From contig CM032794.1 in NCBI GenBank assembly GCA_019155185.1, positions 2,767,988 to 2,831,987 on the forward strand: a stretch of DNA of 64,000 nucleotides, in the 5' to 3' direction. This document shows, one piece after another, positions 11,813-31,663 of this stretch. The translations under genes were made by a program, and so were the position numbers. Position 1 is the first letter of the stretch, and the number at the start of each line of letters is the position of its first letter. The notes under the pieces were generated by a model. The model searched no databases. It had not been told where the DNA came from and worked only from the letters and a program-made list of their open reading frames with translations. Source of the stretch: Beaufortia kweichowensis (taxonomy: Eukaryota > Chordata > Actinopteri > Cypriniformes > Gastromyzontidae).

Positions 11813-13148
11813 TGAATGTAGATTAATATATGTATAGAGGACTATGAGTGTGCAGTTAAATATTTGTTCATTTGATTTAAAAAGTGCAATTTATATTTCT
11901 CTTATGTAATGATGTAACGTGAACCATATAGAAATGCATCTCAATGTCAGTTACTCAGCAGTGTTGTAATATATGAGAATATATTTTAATCACGTTCATG
12001 TTGGCGGTGATCATTTTGTTATAGTACAACATAAAGTTACAAATGCAAATAAGGCTGAAAACAGTAAAGCCAATGCTGGAATTTTGCATTTTTGCTTTTT
12101 TAAACTGCTAAGTGTTTCATTGCATGTTTACCAGTCACATCATTTTCTTATAAGCCATTTGTAGGCATTTTCACAAATATCTCATTAACGTTTGTGTCCA
12201 TTTATTGTTGGTGTTATTATAATGTCTGGAGTTCTTCAAGAGAGTTGTCTTATTTTGTGTATATAAAGGCATGAGAGACAAGCGTGTCTTTCAAACTCAT
12301 TTTGTCTTTTCATGATTTGTTATAGTTTAAACAGTGGTGGTGCTGAATAAAACATTTCCTTGTTTTTTTGCCAAAAGTTTATTACAGAAAATTCCATTGC
12401 TTTATTTTCATACACTTTGTAAGTTATGACAATCTATGATTTTCTAACATGTATGTTTGTACAATGTATTACCTATTACTTTGTTTTAGCATGTAGAGTA
12501 TTTTTCAACCACTTTTGGAATAGTGAATCAGCAAGACATTTACAAAATACACCAAAAAAACACTTCCCTTTCTTCAACATGGTACGATGACTTATTGGGC
12601 ACACAGTGATCCCATTTTCAAAAATCTCTTTTGGTTTTAAAGAAACTTTTTTGTTTCTTCAATTGCTCTCTAATAGTTGTTCAAATACAGTTTAACTTTA
12701 TTTGTTATTGATTTGCCACTTTGTTAAATATTGTGGGGATTTGCTACAAGATTGTTCATTTTTGTGTGTGTTTATAAATGGCTCATGACATTTGACTTTA
12801 AATACATGCTACATGACAGTACTGTTAGAGCCAAATAAATTCTGTTTTCATTTCAACTGATTGATTCATTCATTGATTGATGAGCACAAAGACAGTGTCA
12901 CATCATTACAGTAGTGATTGAAATTATATTGATGTCATCATTTCAGGGTCCTTGCTCTCTTTCTGTCCGCTCTCATTTTAATTGTCTTTTTAAGTATTTT
13001 TTTAGTTTAGTTACAATATTGCTGAAGCATAAAACATTACATTAAACACGTATGACAAAAAATGTACTGTAACAACAAACAACTGCTCGCTCTCTATCTC
13101 CAATACATGCACGCGCGCACGTGCGTTAATGGATTGGACAGCTCCTCT

Positions 13149-13163
13149 GCGCGCGCGCGCGCA
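13149..13163. repeat. (GC)n run in the etnppl 5' flank
   Basis: Alternating GC for about 15 bp, about 85 bp before the etnppl ATG, in a short CpG-rich patch (13110-13215) inside otherwise AT-rich DNA. It probably lies in the core promoter or 5' UTR. Alternating GC can adopt Z-form DNA. Confidence 0.6.
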
Positions 13164-13245
13164 CGCATCAGCACTTCTTAGCAGCTCCAGTAACAGACAG
13201 ATAAACGCGTCGCGTCTGGAAGCGCATACAGACACACACACAGAA

Positions 13246-19821
<6,576 letters not shown>

Positions 19822-20003
19822 TGCACAACTCAAGGATACAACAGTGGACTCATCTGAGAACTGCTATTTAATTATATGCATAATAATTTATAACATTTTC
19901 CATGTTTTAATGGATCTATATGAGCATGTAAAATTACTTGCCGTATATGTATTTTAGCCGGTGCCAGTCAAAACTGTATCTATTTTGGCTTTTATAATGG
20001 GAT

Positions 20004-20042
20004 AATAAATGATATAAAATAGAAATATCCAATATCAATAAA
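20004..20042 (+). terminator. etnppl: etnppl polyadenylation signals
   Basis: Two AATAAA hexamers at 20004-20009 and 20037-20042 lie 183-216 nt after the etnppl stop, giving a 3' UTR of about 200-240 nt. No other hexamer was noticed nearer to the stop. Confidence 0.6.
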
Positions 20043-20965
20043 AACTATTCATATTCACATTTATGCTTTATAGAAAATGTAAAGGACTAGTAAGCAACTA
20101 TACTAAGGAAGAAGCAGATTAGGAAAATACCCTGAAAATATTTACAGCTATGCCAAGAACCTTTTTTTACCTTTTTATAGTCTAAAAAACCTTTTTGCAC
20201 TACAAAAAAAACTTTTAAGAAACAAAAAGTTTCTCTGGATGTTAAAGGTTTTTTTGTTAAATGGTTCCTTTATGGCACCATGAAGCATCTTTATTTTTAG
20301 GATTGTACACACAGCATTATGGTTATCAGTTTTGTTTCTGTTAGTGAGGCAGACAGATAATGATTTAAACAAAAGCACACCATGTTAGGCATCACAAGTG
20401 TACTTTGAACACAACTTGTTTTGTAACAGTCTGTTTAAGTGTACACATACCTAAGCAAATGCACAGTCAGCATGTTCTAATGGTGTCTGCCACAAAAAAA
20501 CCCGCTGGAGAATCACTCTCATGTCTGATAGTAATGGAGTGGAAAATGCCCTCCGGATAAAAGGCAATGTGGAAAAACATGCTGATGCGGAATAAAAACA
20601 TACAATATTCACTTAACATACACTATTTACCTAAAATCAAGAAAAAGGTTACAAGGTTAGGTTGGTTGAAAATCGTATATTTTTTATACTACAAGCTAGA
20701 AATTCAATCTTAAAAACATGAACTTCAGCATGAGCCCCAAATATTATTTTTTGTTCAATGCAAATACAGTATGAAGATATTGCTTTGCACAAACTTGCCT
20801 CAACTCTCAAGTTCATTCAATCCTGCCCTCTAGTGTTTGAAAGCCATCATTTCTGAGGCTACAGAGAACATTTTACCCATTTATAGGTATAAGATAATTT
20901 CATAAATACAGTAGATCACAGAAGAATGAAAAACTCAAACTTGACTGTTGTGGAAAGTACATTTG
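20043..20965. other. Convergent intergenic spacer between etnppl and ostc
   Basis: About 0.9 kb between the facing 3' ends. It is AT-rich, with a foldback-like stretch around 20160-20290 (AAAAGTTT- and AAAGGTTT-type inverted motifs). No open frame of interest or RNA gene was seen. Confidence 0.5.
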
Positions 20966-20971
20966 TTTATT
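20966..20971 (-). terminator. ostc: ostc polyadenylation signal
   Basis: TTTATT on the plus strand reads AATAAA on the minus strand, about 370 nt beyond the ostc stop. Other AATAAA-like matches lie nearer (for example around 21428), so alternative ends are possible. Confidence 0.4.
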
Positions 20972-21339
20972 ATAAAAAAAACTGCACACGCACCAACTGC
21001 TGACACATTAAGGCTTTTCAATAGTCAAGCAATCTACAAAATAATTGAGATTTCAAAAATGAATTGTCACGGCCCTCAACAGTCTAAGAGCATTATTATA
21101 ATCTAACTACACCCTCCCAATCAGTGACTATGTTTTGAACATGTTGATAAACCAGTAACTTAACTGTCATACTGCACATTTTAACACAAACACACACATG
21201 TGAGAAATTCTGGGGTAGGGAATCAAAAACGAAGTGTAGTCCTTGGCACTTAAACAGGTTTTCAGGTGTTGTCTTTCCAGTCTCTGCTTGTGGCATGTGC
21301 CATGTGTGTTGATGCCATACAGATGATGTTGATGCAGTA

Positions 21340-23099
<1,760 letters not shown>

Positions 23100-24396
23100 A
23101 GCTTAATTCAGTGCTGGGTTTAGTGCTGCGGCTACCCGGTTAATGCATACGTCACACTGCCCGTAGAGCGACGTGTACAGGAAGCGACAACTCACCCGCA
23201 CAACAAATGCACAGAGTGGATTTATAATAACAAAAATAACAATAGCAACAATAAGATAAATAAATAAAATAACATAATAAAAATAGGACTAAATACACAA
23301 TCAGGTAAGAAAGATACGCAGGGCCCTTTCTATTAGAATTATTGGTTTTTATATTATATTATATTATATTATATTATATTATATTATATTATATTATATT
23401 ATATTATATTTATGCATTATTCCTTTATTTATTATTTTTATTTATGATAGTATGACTATCACTTGATAAAAAAAGAAAAAAATAATTTGATAAAAACTGT
23501 CTCGAGTTACATCTGAAAAATGTAAATCACTTTAATCAGCTCCGTTCTCAAATAAAAACAGGAAAGGTTTTTTTTTTTAAAACAAATGATAACAACTTAT
23601 GTTCATAAGTTAACGATGTGTTAACGTGTTAATTTCCGCTTGAGAGGTGATTTAAGTACACTAAAGATACAGTACACTTCATGGGTTACACATACATTGG
23701 TGTAGTAGGTGTGGTGTAGTACCCTTGTGTAAACAAACATAATTTTACAAAATATTTCACATCATACACTAATCCAAGGATGAAAAGTATTTCAGGAACT
23801 GTAGTTTGTTGTATTAGTCCTGGAATATTTATTTTGTCATGACAAATTACAACATATTTAGCACCTTTATTGTAAAAATTATTTGGCCTCAGCTAAGTTT
23901 TCTTAAAAATAATGTAATCAGCTCATTTATCTACAGCAATTTAGATAATGTAACAGCTTTATACACCGATATATACACCTAAGAAAAACTTGTTACTCCT
24001 GAAATAAATGTAAAACTTGTTTCACCTAAACTTTTGACTAGATGCTTTTACTTCAGATGTCATTTTCATTACAGGGTACCCATAAACTAATTGTGAGCCA
24101 TTTCAAAGTAAAGTTTGAATTAGATTTTTAAATAACAAAAAGATTCCTGTACAAACCAAAGTTGGTTTAAATAAATGCCATTATTACAACATGCAAGCGT
24201 TTTAGATCAGGAATGTTTGTTATGTTTTGTTTTATTGTAACTGCAAATACTTGCACTCATTGACTTTATAAGTTAAATCCTGGTCAAGTAAATTGGGATA
24301 CGTGAGCACACTATATTAGACAAAAGTTTTCCTTATTGTAGGGTTATTCTGCATTTATCTGCACAGGAAAGACACATGTCAGTGGTTTCCAAATCG
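23100..24396. other. Spacer between ostc 5' end and rpl34 3' end
   Basis: The first ~110 bp (23100-23210) is moderately GC-rich and probably carries the ostc 5' UTR and promoter. The rest is AT-rich, with an (ATATT)n array at 23350-23410. No coding signal was seen. Confidence 0.5.
23350..23410. repeat. (ATATT)n pentanucleotide microsatellite
   Basis: About 12 uninterrupted copies of a 5-bp AT unit. Likely length-polymorphic. Confidence 0.95.
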
Positions 24397-24402
24397 TTTA
24401 TT
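24397..24402 (-). terminator. rpl34: rpl34 polyadenylation signal
   Basis: AATAAA on the minus strand about 22 nt beyond the stop codon. A second hexamer overlaps the stop itself (24423-24428). Very short 3' UTRs are usual for ribosomal protein genes. Confidence 0.6.
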
Positions 24403-24423
24403 TTACACAGTACAAATCCACAT

Positions 24424-25900
<1,477 letters not shown>

Positions 25901-26311
25901 CTTGACCTAAAAGAAAAAGAGTTTAAATCATTTCTGCACGAGAGCGTTTAGCACCAGCTCACTTAGCATAGCCACTTTAGCTTGTATATTATACACGTAT
26001 GACTAAAAAAATCCCACAACCCGGTCGCTTTTACAAATGTGTTTGTTACACATTTATTTAAGAGGTTATAACAGTTTAAGATCGAAATCTGAGACGTTCA
26101 TGTTTCCATGTCATGAATGACAACTTCACAGTTGAAGCGCAACATTAACAAACATTTTTAGTGCCCAAATTGATCTAATATGGCAAGAAATTGCACTGTT
26201 ACACGTTGAACTACACGTATAGATGTAAATATCGTATACTTTGTCTTTTTCGACGACAGATTGCAATAGATGTTTGAAACATATTTTCAGGGAAAAGATA
26301 ATCCGCCATAC

Positions 26312-26342
26312 CTACTATCACTGCAGACGGAAGAGGAAGGAC
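26312..26342 (-). promoter_or_regulatory. rpl34: rpl34 noncoding exon 1 with TOP-like start (predicted)
   Basis: On the minus strand a pyrimidine tract (CCTTCCTCTTCCGTCTGCAG) is followed by TGATAGTAG and a GTATGG donor, about 410 nt upstream of the acceptor in front of the ATG. A 5' terminal oligopyrimidine start is the hallmark of ribosomal protein mRNAs and makes translation respond to mTOR. The exact start site is not visible. The surrounding 150 bp is less AT-rich, as a promoter would be. Confidence 0.6.
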
Positions 26343-26798
26343 CCAAGCCGGGTGAAAGTTCAAATTCTGCCTGGGCCGGAAATCAAAAGGCAAAATAAAA
26401 GCCACTAGATTTCATACAGATTTGTATTAGTTATGTACTTTGTACGTTTAAATAATCTAATTTATACTATCTAATAAAAAATATGCATAGATATATTTTC
26501 TCACGTGAAACATTTAGTAGGCCTAAATGTATTTTCACAACCTATCGGTATACACAATTTGGTGAACCAAAACGGGATGAAATGGGGCGAGTAAATTATG
26601 GTACAATTTTTGCTATTCCTTACACAGCTGAATGCATTATTTAACAGTTTTATTAGACTCATGCCTTTTGCTCGCATCAAGTGAGGGGGTAAATTATAGA
26701 TACATTATGCGTTATAATTTTTTATAGCAATGCTTAAAAACGAGCAATATATTGTAAGAGACTCTTCTCCTAATAATGAATGAAGAAGAGAATCTTCT

Positions 26799-26870
26799 AC
26801 ATTACATTTACATTTAGGCATTTAGCTGACGCTTTTATCCAAAGCGACTTAGAAGAGAGTTAAAGTATGA
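26799..26870 (-). mobile_element. SINE/LINE-tail type repeat
   Basis: TTACATTTACATTTAGGCAT then TAGCTGACGCTTTTATCCAAAG and CGACTTAGAAG, the best preserved copy of this tail in the window. Confidence 0.7.
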
Positions 26871-27392
26871 GGGTGCAGAGTTTGTGATGGTTTAAAATGT
26901 CAGCATTAATGACTATACATGATGAACTGTACTTCACATTTGTGCCACTAGATGGAGACAAATACTCAATAATCAATCACAATCTTTTCAGATAACATCC
27001 ACGTTCTGCACCTTGCCAACTTTACTAAATTAAACTAATATTTGTGCCCTGTGTCTGTAACTTTAACACATCAGTCTTTGTTTCTCATGGTTTCTGTGCC
27101 TTGTGTGCAGTAAATCATACAGATACACCTGGTTCAAAGCTACAACGGTCATACAGGGAAGCAGTGAATCAGGCTTTACATGTACACCTGGTTTACAGTG
27201 TCATGCCCTCACGTGACCACTGATATGTGTGGAATGCATTAATGCACGCGGGATCTTGAGCAGTTGACCCTTTAAGAAAAGGTCATCTGGTAAGAAGCTA
27301 GAGCAGATCTGAACTGTATCAGGCAACTGTACCAAATCTTGAAGTTCTGGCTACAAAAGCTATAATAATAAGTATAATCTAAAGCAAAGAAA

Positions 27393-27885
27393 TTCCTGGC
27401 AATTCTAGCGTATTGGACGTGACATGTTCAGTCAAAACTTGAAATATAAATTCTCACAGAATGTATTTATTGCCAAAATACAGAACCATCTGTTTATATT
27501 TTAGTCCAGACATCAAAAATATCAGCTCATGTATGAGTTATCTATTTTTAAAAATGGAAATATACATGTGTTATGGATTTGACATGGATGTAAGGCAACA
27601 TACTTTGTAGGATTTCTGTGAATTAAAATGCACAAACCAGAAGCAATAATAGCCAACAAATAGAGAAGAGATGACTCTTCAAAGAACATAAAATAGTTAT
27701 TTATGGTTATTTATGAGGAATATGGACTGTTATGGATGTGACCATTCTAAAAACAGCACTTTATCTGACTATGAAAAAGCATGATTTAAATGCGATCTAT
27801 TAGTATGATGAAAACCTTTTGGTAAAAAACAATATCTGTAAAAAGTTACTCATCACACAGCAGGTTTTCATGCTCAGTGAAACAG
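27393..27885 (+). repeat. Dispersed repeat, copy 2 (rpl34-senp8 spacer)
   Basis: The second copy of the repeat described at 14313, same orientation, with different insertions and deletions. The last shared blocks are AGTATG(A/G)TGAAAA and CA(C)AGGTTTTCA. No coding potential was seen. Confidence 0.75.
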
Positions 27886-28255
27886 ACAAACTGTAAGTGT
27901 CCCTTTCACAAGTAACTATTGCCCCAAGGCATGTTTTCATGTAAGTTACACTTGACCTATAGGGCCGGTACTGCAAGAACCTATAGATGTCCTTTCTTAA
28001 AAAATCTTTAATGTATTGTTATTTACAGTGAAGTTTGTCCTAAAGGAATTAGGCTACATAAAAGACTTTTTCATCAAGTTGCTTTGTCATCAAATGAGTT
28101 TAGCAGTATTCACATTTTGAGTTGAAACTGAACAGAAAATACTCAATTCTATTTATCATCAACACACAGAGCTGAGAAAAAGGTCAAAGGTTATTCACAA
28201 TTTGGTGTTAAATATACCGTAGCTCTCTTAACGTCTCACTGGCAAGTGTTTGCAG

Positions 28256-28315
28256 GGCCGAGCTGAAGGACATACTGGAGGAACATTCCTGAATGATACC
28301 ACCATCAATTCACAT
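28256..28315 (+). other. Exon-like segment of unknown origin
   Basis: TTTGCAG at 28249-28255 and GTAAGT at 28316 bracket 60 nt. One frame is open through the segment (GRAEGHTGGTFLNDTTINSH). Another reads AELKDILEEHS and then a stop. A second acceptor-like site (TTTGCAG at 28848-28854) opens a frame of 17 codons to a TGA at 28908. I recognise neither peptide. It may be a lncRNA exon, a relic, or chance. Confidence 0.2.
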
Positions 28316-29564
28316 GTAAGTATACTTTTACATATGTCAGTCTTATCTGCCTTTTTCTTAGTATACTTGTGAGTGTGAGTGTTAGTATACATAGTAGAGG
28401 TGAGATCTAATACAGAATTGTAGGTGTGAATCATAAAAAACAGAGAAGCCATACTGTTTTGTTTTCAATCTCATACTGTAACAGAATATTTTCAAGCAAA
28501 TATGGGTGTGTATAATCAATACCATACTTTCAACATCACATTGGACATTCCTTTGTCTTCAGAATACAAAGTTAACATTTTAAGGCCAAAGTAAGTTAGT
28601 CAAAGAGATTTTTACTTTCCAAAGTCATTTGCTGATAATAAAGGACCATAAAAGTATGTGAGAATATCTGAAGTTTTAAAGAATTGGCCAACATTTTATA
28701 TGAACTCCGCAGATACATAGGACTAAAATATTCAGTTTTATTTTTTGTTGAGAATTTCTTCAACATCACACAAAATCTGTAGTTAAGTCAAATGAGATTA
28801 TCGGTTTAGGGTGTAAATACTTTGTAGAACACTGTAAATGTTTTTATTTGCAGGTCTTGTCTCAGACCTGCACAAGCAGCTTTTCATTTTACAGACAGGA
28901 CAAATGATATAATAGGACAAATGATAGCCTATAACACAATACAAAAATAAAATCAACAGTAGTCAAAAAGTACATTTTTTTTCATCTAATTTTCAAGCAC
29001 AGGATCAATTTAAACATTCTTGCTCATAAAGTCAACTGCATTGTACAGAAACGTACTTTCCCTGTTCATTGGGGTGATGCATAATGTGATTATTTCATCT
29101 GCTTCATTCAGTTCCTCTAAAAAATGGATTATACAGCTGAAGAATAAAGTGTGTCTTACAATCATGCAGTTGCTGGTGTGAGATTAAGAAGCATGTTTCA
29201 GTTCGGAGCGAGACGGTGCACTTGGTTAATAAATAGTAGTCTGCTATTTTGTGTTCGGCCCATGTGTTGTAACAGCACGTACTACATATCCTTGGCAAAC
29301 AGTAGCTTAGACAGTAATTATATAACACAGATCACATTCTTTGTCATCTGTAGTCCTGAGCAAAAGGTCTTGTAAACAAGCATCACATTCAGTTAAGTGA
29401 AGACACTTACATCATGCTACTAATCTAACTAAATCAGCAATTATACATTCACAATCTACTAACTTGTGCTGCTAATGAATAGGATACACTTCACAAGTCT
29501 CCTTTTAAATGAAGAAATGGATGAGAGATTTACCCGCAATATAAAAAAATCAGACACATTTACA

Positions 29565-29690
29565 CACCCTCATATTATTCCAAACCCATGTGATTTGAGT
29601 GTGAGTAAATAACGAGTTTCTTCTCTAGGCAAACAAACCCTTTGAAAGGATAGTTCACCCAAAAATGACTTTCATCATGTACTCGTAGAA
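29565..29690. mobile_element. Rearranged cyprinid-type MITE pieces
   Basis: ACACCCTCATATTATTCCAA and, 75 nt on, GGATAGTTCACCCAAAAATG, the ends of the common foldback repeat in an unusual relative order. Probably two broken copies. Confidence 0.55.
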
Positions 29691-29906
29691 TAAAGAAGTG
29701 TGGAATGGCACAGAAAGCTTCTTTTTTGAGTGAAAATCCCTATTATTTGGTATTTGGCACACAATTTCTGTATAAGAACATGCTGTTGCAAACTTTACCT
29801 ATATATTTTTATTAATGTGCAGTATGATAAATAAATGCGTTCACTCTTCCCGTTCGCTAATTCTGCTCATGCAAACACACGGCTTCGGATACATAATGTC
29901 ACTCAG

Positions 29907-30545
29907 TCATTCCTTTGCGAGTCTCTGGATTAATGAATGCCATTCTGTCCTTTTCCGTGTGATGTAGGTGGGCGTTATCATCTGAATGGGCAGGTGGGCA
30001 CAACCATGTTTTCTACAGCTCTCGCAAAGAGCCTCTGCATTACAGATGACGTACATGCCACAGTCATAGCTGTTCTGTTGCGAGGGACACTGCTCCTCCA
30101 TGAAGGGCACTTTACCCCGAGCGCCCAGAAAAGCCTCCAGCTTAGCTGCGATACGGCGGGCGTGCAAGGTGTTGCTTCCGCTCTGAGAGTCGTAGTGGGT
30201 GAACTGGCTGTTGTCACGTTGATACAGAAGCATGCTCCAATGGGAGCCACCGGCCGTCTGGTTGGAATTGTCATTGACGGCCAGAAAGACCCACTGGCGA
30301 GACGCGAGCCTCAGTGGCTCCAGAAAGATGGCGAGCTCCTCTTGGCATGAGGCGTACTTGATAAACTGGGTGACCTCAGGGCTGATGAAACAGACGTCCT
30401 CGCCAAGGCTTCTGAAGCGCTCGGTGGCAAAGTACTCAAAGGCAAATCCAATGACCTGATCGTTGAGCCAGTAAGGACCGTCTAACAGTGCCACATCTGA
30501 TCGCCGCAGCAGACTGTCCTGGTAGCTCAGAACCACTGGATCCAT
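29907..30545 (-). CDS. senp8: Sentrin/SUMO-specific protease 8 (NEDD8-specific protease, DEN1/NEDP1)
   Basis: A cysteine protease of the Ulp1 (C48) family that matures NEDD8 and strips it from non-cullin substrates. A single coding exon of 212 codons plus stop, the same length as the mammalian protein. The catalytic triad is visible: His102 in GGSHWSMLL, Asp119 in THYDSQSGSN and Cys162 in NSYDCGMYV, with the oxyanion Gln in the preceding SQQNS (156/157). An intact LNDQVIGFAFEY segment lies near residues 27-38. The start at 30545 (MDPVVLSYQ) matches the family. An acceptor (TTCACAG) lies 22 nt upstream of it, so the 5' UTR is spliced. An in-frame upstream ATG exists in the predicted first exon (see findings). 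The gene is divergent from myo9a. Candidate poly-A signal at 29808-29813. Confidence 0.95.
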   Translation of the reverse strand: MDPVVLSYQDSLLRRSDVALLDGPYWLNDQVIGFAFEYFATERFRSLGEDVCFISPEVTQFIKYASCQEELAIFLEPLRLASRQWVFLAVNDNSNQTAGGSHWSMLLYQRDNSQFTHYDSQSGSNTLHARRIAAKLEAFLGARGKVPFMEEQCPSQQNSYDCGMYVICNAEALCESCRKHGCAHLPIQMITPTYITRKRTEWHSLIQRLAKE

Positions 30546-31064
30546 CCTCAAGTGACCGCAGCTGTTACTGTGAATGAACATATAAAGATGTTATTGCTTT
30601 GAAACATATACTAGGCAGAAAAAACATAATACTTAATATAATCTGTACATCAATAGAATCAGATAATCATCATCAGGTTACACTAAATGTATGTATATGG
30701 AAACACTGTGGGAATTATGTTGTGACTAAAAGCATCCAAAAGAAATGAACACAATGTCATATTTGAGCATTTTAACATTTTTAAAATGAGTTCAATCTCT
30801 AATCTTACTCTATATTATACACACCATTAAATTATACCCGATCACTTACACTGTTGTTTAAACGAATACCATCATTATGTAACGTAAACACATAACATTT
30901 AAGACGTTATCTTATTATATAGACCACTACTGGACTGCGCAGCGATCCAGGCCAAGCAAATACAACATATAACGTTATAAAAGAAAACACCTACTTTGTT
31001 CACAAGACCAAATATTTGTATAACAATTAGCTGATTTATAATATTACAATTTAACTTTTCTTAC

Positions 31065-31200
31065 CTTATCAAAACAACAGTACTGAACATGAGCTCTCAT
31101 AACGACAACTCCACCAACAGCAGTTTAAACAGGTGCCGTAAAACATTTGACAATGTCGCGCTTCTCCCTGTCGTGCGACAGTATTGAGGGGCAGGCGCTT
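31065..31200 (-). other. senp8: senp8 5' exon (predicted, mostly noncoding)
   Basis: On the minus strand a consensus donor (GATAAG then GTAAGAAAAG, border 31065/31064) pairs with the acceptor at 30567/30568, giving a ~500-nt intron. The upstream limit is a guess. The exon contains an ATG at 31090 that is in frame with the main ORF after splicing, and an ATG at 31100 whose frame stops right across the splice junction. Confidence 0.5.
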
Positions 31201-31504
31201 CCTTCCCTCACGCATACGCCTCTTTCCCACACGCGATGGTGATTGGCTTACAGTCATGACGCAATCACTAGCGTAGCCTTCTGTGGAAAGGCTGCCGCCC
31301 ATCGCCGCAGCTGACCCCGCCCCAATTCCCGGAGTCGCAGCGTGTGCGCGCACGAAGCGCGTGTCCGAGCACAGATGAGAAGCAGCACTGATTAGGCAGA
31401 AAAAACAGAAAGGAGTTTTAGCGAACGACTCCCACGAGAGAAGAAACGCGGCACTTTTAGGAATTTTCAATGGGAAAAAGACTGTAGTCATTTTTTAAAC
31501 CAGC
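31200..31504. promoter_or_regulatory. Divergent senp8/myo9a promoter region
   Basis: The most CpG-rich patch of this half of the window. It has a GC box (CCCCGCCCC at 31315-31323), a CCAAT box on the minus strand (31240-31244), and many CGCG/GCGC motifs at 31340-31370. No TATA box is obvious. Both senp8 (minus) and myo9a (plus) appear to start from its two edges, the same head-to-head layout known in mammals. Confidence 0.6.
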
Positions 31505-31663
31505 ATGGCACCGTGGCGTATATGTTCGGACACGGGAAAGTTCACGCAAAGGAAAATTTGAGAGAGAAAAATCTTGGATATTAGTGGACTCGAGCTACGC
31601 TGGGTTTGATATTTCTTAAAGGAGACGCGCCGCGGACAGATTTGTTACATTGTATCCGAAGAG
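31505..31663 (+). other. myo9a: myo9a 5' noncoding exon (predicted)
   Basis: A GC-rich segment ends at GAAGAG with a consensus donor GTGAGA at 31664, in line with the acceptor before the coding exon at 47139. The true start may lie somewhat upstream. It carries an 18-codon upstream ORF (31505-31561, MAPWRICSDTGKFTQRKI) with a favourable context (AGCATGG). Confidence 0.5.

Larger units (their letters stand above)
9658..12839 (+). other. col25a1: col25a1 terminal exon: stop codon plus probable 3' UTR
   Basis: After the GCWQK exon (donor GTAAGA at 9469) the next good acceptor, TTTGCAG at 9651-9657, is followed at once by TGA, so the last exon would be entirely noncoding apart from the stop. AATAAA signals are seen at 9692-9697, 12346-12351 and 12834-12839. 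The lack of any other gene before etnppl allows a 3' UTR of up to about 3.2 kb, but the nearest signal would give a very short one. A 105-codon open frame at 10330-10647 has no recognisable domain and I do not call it a gene. The region includes a SINE-like tail (10944-11000) and a pyrimidine-rich tract (11690-11812). Confidence 0.55.
26343..29906. other. Intergenic region between rpl34 and senp8
   Basis: About 3.5 kb separating the 4q25-like and 15q23-like gene blocks. It holds a SINE-tail repeat (26799-26870), a diverged dispersed repeat (27393-27885), and foldback-element remains (29565-29690). One pair of weak exon-like segments lies at 28256-28315 and 28855-28908. An AATAAA for senp8 on the minus strand is at 29808-29813. 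No gene can be supported. Confidence 0.5.

Noticed and set aside
29937..30350. Plus-strand open frames opposite senp8
   Set aside because: Shadows of the conserved senp8 coding exon on the other strand.
31069..31491. 140-codon minus-strand open frame in the senp8/myo9a promoter
   Set aside because: It lies in the CpG-rich divergent promoter and overlaps both predicted 5' exons. It shows no protein-family features, and GC-rich promoters often leave long open frames.
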